The notes beneath the pieces were generated by a model. It saw only the letters and a list, made by a program, of their open reading frames with translations. It searched no databases and was not told the origin of the DNA. This document shows positions 24,224-35,000 of a DNA stretch of 64,000 bases, piece by piece. The position numbers and the translations under genes are program-made. Where the stretch lies: NCBI GenBank assembly GCA_033239005.1, contig BSQZ01000026.1:6148501-6212500 (forward strand), read 5' to 3'. Within the stretch, counting starts at the first letter, position 1; every line of letters begins with the position of its first letter. The DNA comes from Lamellibrachia satsuma (lineage: Eukaryota > Annelida > Polychaeta > Sabellida > Siboglinidae).

Positions 24224-25075
24224 CTACATTTGTGCAGTGTCCTTAAATCTATCTCCTACATGTGTGGCAGTGTACTTAAATCTATCTCCTACATGTGTGA
24301 CAGTGTCCTTAAATCTATCTCCTACATGTGTGGCAGTGTCCTTAAATCTATCTCCTACATATGTGACAGTGTCCTTAAATCTATCTCCTACATGTGTGAC
24401 AGTGTCCTTAAATCTATCTCCTACATGTGTGACAGTGTCCTTAAATCTATCTCCTACACGTTTGACAGTGTCCTTAAATCTATCTCCTACACATGTGACA
24501 GTGTCCTTAAATCTATCTCCTACACGTGTGGCAGTGTCCCTAAATCTATCTCCTACATGTGCGATAGTGTCCTTAAATATATCTCCTACATGTGTGGCAG
24601 TGTCCTTAAATCTATCTCCTACATGTGTGACAGTGTCCTTAAATATATCTCCTACATGTGTGGCAGTGTCCTTAAATCTATCTCCTACATGTGTGACAGT
24701 GTCCTTAAATATATCTCCTACATGTGTGGCAGTGTCCTTAAATCTATCTCCTACATGTGTGGCAGTGTCCTTAAATCTATCTCCTACATGTGTGACAGTG
24801 TCCTTAAATCTATCTCCTACATGTGTGGCAGTGTCCTTAAACCCATCTCCTACATGTGTGACAGTGTCCTTAAATCTATCTCCTACATGTGTGGCAGTGT
24901 CCTTAAATCTATCTCCTACACATGTGACAGTGTCCTTAAATCTATCTCCTACATGTGTGGCAGTGTCCTTAAATCTATCTCCTACATGTGTGGCAGTGTC
25001 CTTAAATCTATCTCCTACATGTGTGGCAGTGTCCTTAAATCTATCTCCCACATGTGTGACAGTGTCCTTAAATCG
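24224..25075. repeat. 33-bp minisatellite, about 25 copies, higher-order structure
   Basis: Unit CCTTAAATCTATCTCCTACA plus TGTGTGGCAGTGT. Two main types differ at one base (GTGGCAG / GTGACAG) and alternate over much of the array; a TATATCT variant appears three times at 66-bp spacing (24570-24720). Because 33 is divisible by three and the unit lacks stops, ORFs of 275-298 residues appear in two plus frames and one minus frame. No start context, domain or composition supports a protein. Confidence 0.95.
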
Positions 25076-25079
25076 AGCT

Positions 25080-27080
25080 AATAAGATAATTGTGTAATTT
25101 TGAATATATTAAGCAATTGACAGACGTCTATAAAAACCCCATTGAGTAGAACATGCAACAGGTGATCTACAGGATAATCATACATACATGTCACACATAA
25201 TAATAACACAACATAACAGCACACGGATACAGTATTGTACACTTTAAAATACACATTTGTCAAACTGTAGTCACAAAGGTATTCATAAACATTTTAATTA
25301 CTTTTTACTGACATGTGAAATAATATGTAGCAAAAAAGGAGTACAGTATTATACACTTTAAAATACACATTGGTCAAACTTTATTCACAACTGTGTTTTT
25401 ACAAATATTCATAAACATTTTAATTAGTTTTTAATGACTCATGTGAAATAGTATGTAGTGAAACACTTTTTTAAAACTTTATTCACAATACATGTATTGT
25501 GTTTTTCCATTCATAAATATTTTGCAGTTATTTTTCATTGTCTTACATAAGATAGTTTAATGTACTGAACTGCACACATGCAGTTATTTTCTAGAACACA
25601 ATTTGCATTTTTCATTTTAGAGTTGAAGTTCTCTATCTACATTTTATCAACCCCAACTTGACTTTAGAGCAGGGATGTGGGTCAAACCTCTATTTCTACA
25701 CTGTTCTGTTAATTAAGGTACATTGTCCATCACAAAATCCATGTCAGTGAAATCCACCTGTCAGTCAAATCCACTTGTCAGTCAAAGTTGCCCATAATAG
25801 CTGCCCATCTAACAACAAACGCCATCACAGACTTGCCTGATCATCAAACCAACATGTGCATCAAAGATTCGTAACATTCACGACGAGTTAACATGTGATG
25901 GTCACAATACAGTTGATGATGACATGCTGTTGGTGGTGATGTAAGTTCATCCTACGTCCAGACATGTTTGCTCCTCTTGTCTTCAAGTGCTACCATCCTT
26001 CTGGCTCTTCAAACAACTTGCTGCCTGAAGCACATCATTCAACCATGTCTGCTCCTCTTGTCTTCAAGTGCTACCATCCTTCTGGCTCTTCAAACAACTT
26101 GCTGCCTAAAACAAATCATTCAACCATGTCTATCATAATAATATTAATAACTTTTATTTATAAAGCACAGTACATCCGAAAAAAATATGTTCAGAGGCGT
26201 ATAAAATGAAAGATTAAAAAATTTACCAATATAATAAAATTAAATAATACATATACATCTAAAAAATAGTCATGCTTACACAGTAAACACATGAGATAAG
26301 TAGTACGTATATGTAATATGTATACATTATAAGTATATTATATTAAATGTTAATAAAAAAGTAATAAACAAAACTACAATTAAATAAGATAAACCTCTGA
26401 TAAGGTATTTAAAACTGTTCATATATAAAGCATAGACTGGTCTAGAATAAAGTATTACTAAAATACAATTAAGTTTAAAAACGTGCAATTGGCAATATGA
26501 AATACCAGACTTAAAGAAATGTCATCATGTATTAATTCTATAAATTATCAGCGAATGCAACCTTAAACAGATGTGTCTTAAGATGAAAATAAAAAAGTTT
26601 GATGAGAGTCTACAATGTGGAGGCAGGTAAATCGTTCCACAGGCATGGTGCTAGCACAGAAATATCACAGATCTAGCCATAAAACTTGCAGAGCAGGTGC
26701 CACTGATGTAAGACTTCCAGTGCATCTGTCAAATTACCAGAGGTTATGGCCAATACATCTGCATACCTACAAGGTTGCTTCTAGTCTTCAACACCTGCTT
26801 GAGGGCAAGCTACCTCAGGCCAACGTGCCCCGCTGAAATATGTTTGTGACGTGTCACAACTCACCCCAGGGAACAGTAATTGTAAGCAACCACAAACTAG
26901 CTGCCATTCTCCGGTTAGTGGTGTTAACACCACAGTTCCAGCCACATCCTGTGGCAGTATATGGACAAACAAAATACATGATTGAGTGACTCAGATGATG
27001 TGGTTCTATGAATGTGTTCTTAATTACCATCCATGTGTACACTGATACCAGGAAGATAAATGTTAATGGTGATCTCAGAT
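25080..27080. other. AT-rich intergenic DNA
   Basis: 25220-25450 contains an imperfect duplication (ACAGTATTRTACACTTTAAA at 25231 and 25344, followed by TCATAAACATTTTAATTA). 26130-26600 is very AT-rich. No exon recognised. Confidence 0.55.
25964..26130. repeat. 81-bp tandem duplication
   Basis: ATGTTTGCTCCTCTTGTCTT ... CATCATTCAACC occurs at 25964 and again at 26045, with the first bases of a third copy at 26126. Confidence 0.9.
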
Positions 27081-27084
27081 TTAA

Positions 27085-27260
27085 CAAGTTTGAACACGAT
27101 TCCTTTCCAACGCAACGTGTAGCTATCCCTGATCATATATCTGTCAATTTTATTTTCAAACATTCTCACTGCTAGCATTAACATTAATTAGATAATTTAT
27201 TCCATTCATGTATCGTTCTCAGTGAGAATGAGTACTTTCTCATATAAAAATCTTGTGGGT
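27085..27260 (-). mobile_element. LINE 3' fragment (first family)
   Basis: The minus strand reads YSFSLRTIHEWNKLSN, the equivalent of YSFSQRTINEWNKLST at 53.65 kb, followed by the decayed tail. Heavily truncated. Confidence 0.65.
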
Positions 27261-27328
27261 ATATCATGAGTACCAATCCAGCAAAGCCACTAATAACAGC
27301 ACAAATATGAACTAAAAATGCTGATAAA

Positions 27329-27329
<1 letters not shown>

Positions 27330-27366
<37 letters not shown>
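27330..27366. repeat. (AT)n microsatellite
   Basis: An uninterrupted run of about 17 AT dinucleotides. Confidence 0.95.
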
Positions 27367-27369
<3 letters not shown>

Positions 27370-27649
27370 TACCATGTACACTGCATTGAGCTGGTACTGA
27401 GACCTATGATGATAATAGATTCTTCTTCATGTAGCCGTTATAGAGAACATGGTTTAATTACTTCTAACAATGCATATAAAAGCAGACACATCTAGAATTG
27501 ACTGCTAGGGTAGTTATTATAATGACTAGATATGATTTAGTGTGATAAACATCAAGATTATGAGTTAGTTAAGCGATCAAACAATACATTTTATGATGCA
27601 ATTATTTGTGCATGACCACAATGACACTGATTTATGACAAAATAATGTA

Positions 27650-27835
27650 GAACCTCGATATTAAGGTCACCCGCGGGACCGAGCCACTGACGTGAATAGC
27701 GAGGTGATTGTATTAGCGGGACTAATGTCCTATACACTGTTTGTCATAGAAATCATTTGGGACTTTCCCGGGGTAATCATAATGGCGAGGTGGTTGTATT
27801 ACTGAGGTGATCGTAAAACGAGGTCCGATTGTAGA
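27650..27835. mobile_element. Short MITE with CCTCG terminal repeats
   Basis: The left end TAGAACCTCGATATTAAGGT and the right end, read inverted, TACAATCGGACCTCGTTTTA are imperfect inverted repeats flanked by TA. Internal GCGAGGTGATTGTATTAGCG and GCGAGGTGGTTGTATTACTG are sub-repeats. Pattern of a Tc1/mariner-pogo derived nonautonomous element. Confidence 0.55.
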
Positions 27836-27839
27836 GTGT

Positions 27840-30125
27840 TCAAAGTGGTTTATTGAGTAAATGTGACTACACAAACTACTTTATAGTACATATGTACAAA
27901 CTATTTCCTTCGGAAAGAGTGGGCTGGTGAGAGGGGTAGGGAGGAGGGGAGATGTGGTGATGGAGCAATGGATGGAGAGAACGAGAATAACATATGTGAT
28001 GAGAATGAGAAAGAGAGAACCGGGAAGTGTATATGGCACTGTCCAAATAGTTTTCACCTCTGTCTGCTTCATAGGGAAGATGACTCATCATGAAGTCCTA
28101 CTAACATCCAGTCTGAGCCATCTCCACAAAATTCCACCAATTACTCAGCAACGTGCAATCACAAAAAAATCCACCAGACCAGAAGTGTGAATCAGAATAG
28201 AAAAAAGAATATGCCTGACCACAATTAATGACACACACAGTCCAATTTTTAAACAAAATGATCAAAGTACCTTATTATGAAGAATTAAACCAACCATTAA
28301 ACCAAGGAGATACGAGTGGCACATGTGAAACCACGAGGAAGTATCGGTGATACAAAGACGTGCAGCTGTCCAGGCCCGAGTTGGATGATTCACACTGACC
28401 ACACATCCATCACGCATCCATCACTCTCTCAACGGTTGACACAACAAAGAAAATTCAAAAAATCCCCACAAAGCAGCCAGAGCAACAAGATCGCAAAAAC
28501 CATAAACCGACACCCAACGGTTATTGCGGTTTTTGCAACCGAAAACATCATTAGTAAGCCAGTGACTGTTGGATTAATAGAATTTATGTGTTTATGCATG
28601 TCCTGCTTCCTATGAAATTGGATCCCCGCGTGGGGGCGGGACTAGGGCTTTGTTCAATGTTTGTGGGGTGCTAGACAGTGACAGTGTCACCAGAGGATGT
28701 GGTGTCTGCAGATGACCACAGGAATGTTGGCACGCTGCAGACGACACTCTCCATTATGAACAGATGTTATGTTGGTTGTTTGAACCTGGCAACCGACTGC
28801 CCACGACGCTGGTAGATGTTTTAGTAGTAAACACATTCTGGTCACATCATAGATTCATCTTTTTTTAGATTCAGCCTAAAAAATAAATGATCTTCATCTA
28901 CTTCAGTAGGTTATTAATATGTCACCGTATTCAATCCAAACGTGTAAAAAAAATCTGAGGTATGTATCTGGCTTGGACGGATGCCTTCCATTAACTAAAT
29001 AGTTTTCTGCCCACTGGTTCTTTTTTATTTTCATCTCCTGTCATTCATATATTCTTTGGTCAAATCATTGGGAAAACGGCACACAAATGAACACAGAATA
29101 GTAGTTAGGAATTTATTCCTTGCTGCTTAGAAGCAAGTCTAAAAATACTCAAGGTTACTGTACATAAAGTTTCCATGATGCCCGCAATTAATAAAGCCTC
29201 CAAAGTGATAACTTAATGCCATATCTTGCCAACAAATGTTGAGCAAAACCATATGAAATAGCTGCAATTTGTGTTCATCTAACATCTCTGACAACAGAAC
29301 AAATAAAAACTACTTGCATAGAATAAAACATTTTTAAAGGCATATTTTGTTTTTGTCAGCCAACAGTGTGTAGTTTAAGACCTATCCAAAAAATTTAAAC
29401 CAACACAGATGGTGGCATACAACTCGTGTTTGACTGAAGCAATTATGAAATACAACTCCGTTGAGAGGCTGACTGACTACAAGGGTGTAACAGGCACCTC
29501 CCTGACACAGACAAATAACGTATCTGATAACCAGGACATTCCATACAGACAATATACGCCTCCATGCTTCAGTAAACTGCTTCACACGGATGCTGCTTAC
29601 TCAACTGTTACGTTATTTCAGGCACAAAGGAAGCTATGATGCACAATTTATGGGATTTGTAAATAAAAAAAATTGCACGTGGGTAGGTCAAGGGTCCACT
29701 TGGATTATAAAAAATTAGAATGATATTTTTTTACCCAGTTGAATAATGGTGCAATAGATTTTCCATTCACTGCATAAATTTTAGTGGTGTGGTTGGATGG
29801 GATCAACCCCATCCAAGTTTTTATATTTACAAAGCCTTTTGCGTCTGCTGCATAACATAATCATCTGTTTCCTGTTGTTTGATCCACCTGCCTGATAATA
29901 TCATACTTTCCTGCGCTATATCTCTGACATCTTTATGGCTCTCTTGTTTATCAAAAGCCCTTGACACGTATCTCTAAAGTAGCAATGTCCTGTCAGAAAG
30001 ATGTCGCAAAATAATTAATCATGTCGTCATATCGGTCAGTGATGATACGGCCAACCCCGCCTTGTTGTGTGTTGGTGAAATACACACATGCCATTAACAT
30101 CAATAATAGCTGTTTTGATTAAACG
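27840..30125. other. No gene recognised
   Basis: A purine-rich patch at 27900-28030 gives overlapping ORFs on both strands. The 99-aa ORF at 28316-28615 has no recognisable domain. No repeat array seen. Confidence 0.5.
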
Positions 30126-30129
30126 TCTT

Positions 30130-30520
30130 TCTTCAATGAGATTTTTTCCCACCTCAATTCAGAATCATTTCACAAAAAATCAAATATATCTAATACGACA
30201 TGCTAGCTCGTTTATGCAATGTGTTACTTAGCTTTGTTGAAATGCAAACTACTAAACAGTGTTTGACCAAGTCTGGTATAAATTTGTCATAAAAAGGCAA
30301 AAGTGGTTCAGTTCTATATACTATAACGTAAGTCTATTAATACTTTATATATTACTTTTGCATGTTACACAATCTAATGATCACAGTAAGTTCTTTTTTG
30401 TTACTTTTGACAAAAGTGTGCAATCTTTTATTAAACCAACTGCACATATTACTTATAAAAATTCAGATCAACAAACCTGATTCATGACGGGCTAAATGAA
30501 TATTCAATAGTAGTTATGTA
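30130..30520. mobile_element. Second copy of the AAAGTCCCTC MITE family
   Basis: Shares CACCTCAATTCAG near the left end, ACGACATGCTAGCTCGTTTA, ACTGCACATATTACTTATAA and CAACAAACCTGATTCATGA with the 60-kb copy. Terminal repeats are eroded. Confidence 0.6.
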
Positions 30521-30524
30521 TGTT

Positions 30525-31740
30525 TAGTTCAACGAGCTGATTAACCGAACACAATCAGATTTCCAGCTTCATCAGTGAGAAATAAGCACCTCTTGGGGAA
30601 CGTTCAAATTGCACTGACAAGATTGATAGAAACACAGATGAGAAGCATTGTTATTGTTAAACAACATTGTTATTGTTAAACAACATACGAATGATGTACC
30701 AGAAACTAAAACTATAAAAATAAGAATTTTTCCTTGTACAAAATATTAAACATTTTATTTGAGATGAAACTATATCATTTACTAAAATAAATTAACAATT
30801 AATATAACTAGTAGTAGTCAAGAAGTAATAACAAACGTGTAATATAAAAACGATGCCAACATCTGAATTTTTACAGCCAAACATATCAAACACTATCTGC
30901 ATTTTTCAAATGTCATGTCCCGAGTGGGGAAACTCTGCCACTTCGGGAGTGTGGTACAAATCTGATTATTCTGCTACTACGATTCAACAGTTGGGGAATA
31001 GAGTCCAACTACAGCAAAGAAAGGCCAATATGAGCTGGATTGGACTAGATCATTGCCTTTGTGATTGGACTGGGAGACACAGAACTAATTGAATGTCAAC
31101 AGATCCAACACTGACAAAAACCAAATGTTTTGCTATTGGAGTACAACAGTAGTTGAACCCTTTGGATTCTATCATTGTTTTTCTACCAGTATAAGACTTC
31201 ATTTACCCAACATCTCCTAAGGTATTTTTAAGCTTAATACCAGATCTTAATGAGTAGCTTTCCATAGCTATACAAGAGACTTGAACCATTTACCACTACA
31301 GCACAGAACCACATAACACTGACTACAACACAGAAGCCCATTGGATAATGAGGATTATGAATATGCCAACTGGCACCAATCAAGACAGTCAGAACAGCAA
31401 CATCAACTACGGAACTGCTTTCAGCTTTATCAACAAACCTTTCTTCTGCGGACTAGCCTCCATCGAGTCGGCGTCTGGTAGCCGTGGAATGGACTCACCT
31501 GCAATACAGGGCAATATATACTCCCGTAACCTCAGCTTACTCTTCAACTCATGGAGATATCTTCAGATAGCAAGATTTTCACACACGCCCATTTATCGTT
31601 CTGGATATACAATCTACATACCTTTCATATAACTACATCGGATCTCCAAAGACAATACATCGTTATACCAAAGAGTTTACAGTTTCTGGTCACCACAAAT
31701 GTCTAAGATGGCGGTGCAGTGACGCTAAAGTAAAGCAGTG
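30525..31740. other. No gene recognised
   Basis: Intergenic DNA beyond the PARN 3' end. The plus ORF 31348-31632 (94 aa) is unrecognised. A small ATTGTTATTGTTAAACAACA duplication lies at 30644-30690. Confidence 0.5.
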
Positions 31741-31745
31741 TTTAA

Positions 31746-31751
31746 TTTATT
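31746..31751 (-). terminator. PARN: Candidate PARN polyadenylation signal (AATAAA)
   Basis: Minus-strand AATAAA about 260 nt beyond the PARN stop codon. Position and canonical hexamer suit a short 3' UTR; no transcript evidence is available here. Confidence 0.45.
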
Positions 31752-32007
31752 CAGTGTCCCTCCAAATATCACGTTTACATATAATGCTGAACTGTAATTT
31801 CAGTGAAGATACTTCTGGAGGCAGGACATAACAAGACTCCCATTAAAAACAACAAGTTCTAGATCCCACTTGGACAAGGAAGCCACTGGCATATCAATAA
31901 TCTACACTATTTGACAAAAAACACCACACCCATAAAAGATTTGCCTAAAACACACTGAAATGGGATTCTGGTGGCGCCACCAAGTGGAAAACATTGAGAT
32001 AACATCT

Positions 32008-35000
32008 TCACCCACCAAGATCTTCAGAATCGTCCTTAGTGTTGGCGTCTTCCTCATCATCCTCTGCCCCGTTCATGTCCTCCTCCTCCGTCTCCTCTGG
32101 GATAGTTGTGATGTCCCTCTTCGTTCTGCAATCATGATTATATTGTTACTGGACTCCGGTGGCCAAATGTGTACAAGCATTATATAGTGTGCAATGGTGA
32201 TTTTTAGATACCATTTATATATTTAATTATTTATTATATCTTTTAACACATATTATTTTTACTCATGTATTTCTTAACTTATTTACATTTTTAAACTAAT
32301 TTATTTTTAATGCATATTTGTATGTATACATAGGTTTTCAGAGATGCCAACTTCCAACCATAAGTCAGAGTAATGATGTCGCGGCTGCAGCTGACAAATG
32401 CAGTTGCAACAAATGTTGAAGGTATTTGCGGAGGAGTGTACGGAGGTATCCCCACTGCCACTGAGCGGGAGTGGGGAATGATGCTCCGTGATGCATTTAA
32501 GATCCATCTGAGCACTAATCTGGGTAGTCCAAAAATAAGTTTTTAAAGAAAAATATTAATAATTTTCACTAAACATCAATGTTTCATAATGCCTTATCAA
32601 ATGGTTTCATTAATAGATGACAGGCTTTCAGTCCAATAGCAAAATGTACATAAAAATCATCATTATCAAGAACTGAACATCGAGTACAGATGTAAGAACT
32701 GGTGTAAGTTTATACAAAGAATGTACACCGCATCATACCATACATGTATTTTAAAACATACATTTTAACATATAAATAACAAGTGTGATCCATTGTGAAG
32801 AACACAAGAACGCTTGTCATTACTGTCGTCAATGACCATGTAGTTCAGACCAACATCCTAGCGATGTACCCGTAGGCATGTGGCACGTAGATTTTACCAA
32901 AAACAAGGAGTACAAGTTATATAAATGTCATAACTACACATTTATGCTATGTGAGCACACTCGCCCAGAGTCCAGCTTCCCCCGCTGCTATCGCCGGTAT
33001 ACTCAATGAGCGATAATTGGCCAATACAATAGCTGCGCATATCGCAGTTTGTTTTCTTTGTATTTCCGAAGTGTCATCTATAATAAATTATACTATACTG
33101 ATATGCCGTAACAGCGTAATGGAGGACCAAATATCGTGATGATTACGCCCAAATCGTAATGGTTGGCATCTCTGGGGTTTTTACCTGAAATAAAGGTATT
33201 CGTATTCGCGTGCACCTGTTTGTTTTGTGCTCCCAGCGCACACAAAAACTTTTAAAACATGGCGCCACCTAGGAGGAGGGAATGATTACTGACCACATTA
33301 AAAGTTCTGTGTGCGCAGTTGGATTTGAGAAATGTCAGTTTTGTAGTCAATAAATTAGTTTTGTCTGTAGATCGATAACAACTATGAATCATAGGTTTCT
33401 AAAAACATACCATTTATTGAAACTAACACAACTATGCTGCATTAAATCATCCTAGATCACCAAAGAAAATGTTGCAATAACTAAGATCAGACAAAACAAG
33501 GAATTCAACTTAGATTAGCTATGCTATGGCTAATGCAGACTGGGATCAGCGTTGCTCAGAATTATCAGGATTATCTTCCAAAGGAGAATACCAAACATTT
33601 CTTGGACACAACATATGACAAATGAAGATGTTATACAAAGAGCAGAACAGCAAAGACAATTACTAACAACAATAAGAAGACAGTGGCAACATCTGGGACA
33701 CATATTGAGAAACAGTCAGTTAAAAAAATTTTATTCAATGAAAAATTTAAGGACACAATGCCATCCACTTGTTGGATAGAAATGTGTGGCGAGCTATGAT
33801 CGCCAACGTCACCAGATATGGCACCTGTCACTCACTCTTGTCACTCAAACAATCACTCACTCTTGTTTCTGGGAGGAGCGTTGTCTCTTCACAGGAAGGT
33901 CGACGTCCGATACGGGACTCTTCCGTTTCCGCTGGTTTGTAGGAGTCATTTCTGTGAGGCTCTTCCGGTAATCATTGTAGCTGATCACGTGGTAGTTCTC
34001 CCCTTTACTCAAGGCACGAAGCACTACAGGACAAGGCACGAAGCACTACAGGACAAGGCACGAAGCACTACAGGACAAGGCACAGTCATGAGTGGTTGTC
34101 TTTGCTCTACTTCATAATATGTTCGTAACAATATTAATAATAATTATATTCACCCAAATACAAGTGGTTTGAGAGAGGAAGAAATTGAGGGTGGAGTCAT
34201 TATTTTTCAAGCTTTTTGACCCAACATATACAAATTTACAGTTCTTGCATCTTAGCATTTCTTGAAAACTCACAATATTTACTATAGCACTATTATTAAA
34301 AAAGCAAGAGAATAGGGACATTATTTAAAAACTAAATGATTACTAGGATACAGTAAGAATATATTTTCTGCTTCTGAACAAATGTTTTCAAAGAGCAACT
34401 AAGATTAAAATCCTTCCTCAATTCGATTTTTTTGCTCATCTCATTTTTCAAATTCAATTCTCGAAAGTTCAAACCTACCCAGTATCCACTACAACATGCT
34501 AGCTCATTTGTGCAACTTTTGTATGTAGTTTTTTTGTGAAATCATCAGACAAACTATTAAATAATTTACTTCTTGATCCAGGATTTACTGAAGTGAAAAT
34601 GGAAATATGAAAACGGAATTTCTCCCTTGGTGAAATTTCACAACTTTGTCACGTGATCAGCGAGAGGATGGAAGTCACGCCCATGATCAGTCTTGACCAC
34701 ATAAAGCGTTTACCGTTTTGGATATCCACTATTCTGAGCCTTACCAGATCTAGCGACTAAAGTCAGTTCTGATGATTTGAACATACACGTGTATATTACT
34801 ATTCACACACATTACATATCAGAACGTAAACGAACCAGATTCGATAAGCTGAATCAGTTTAGGAAGGAGTTTTAATTGAGAGTGTTTGGAACAAACTACA
34901 CTTCACATGAGACTAATAATCTTGTTTTACTTCAGATAAGTTGCATTTTCACACATTTTGCCCTGAGTTATAATAATGGGTTTATAATTACCAACAACTT

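Noticed and set aside
24185..25097. ORFs of 275-298 residues with an 11-residue repeat
   Set aside because: A 33-bp tandem unit lacking stops explains frames on both strands; no evidence of translation.
31960..32187. 75-aa plus-strand ORF over the PARN last exon
   Set aside because: Antisense shadow of the acidic PARN tail.
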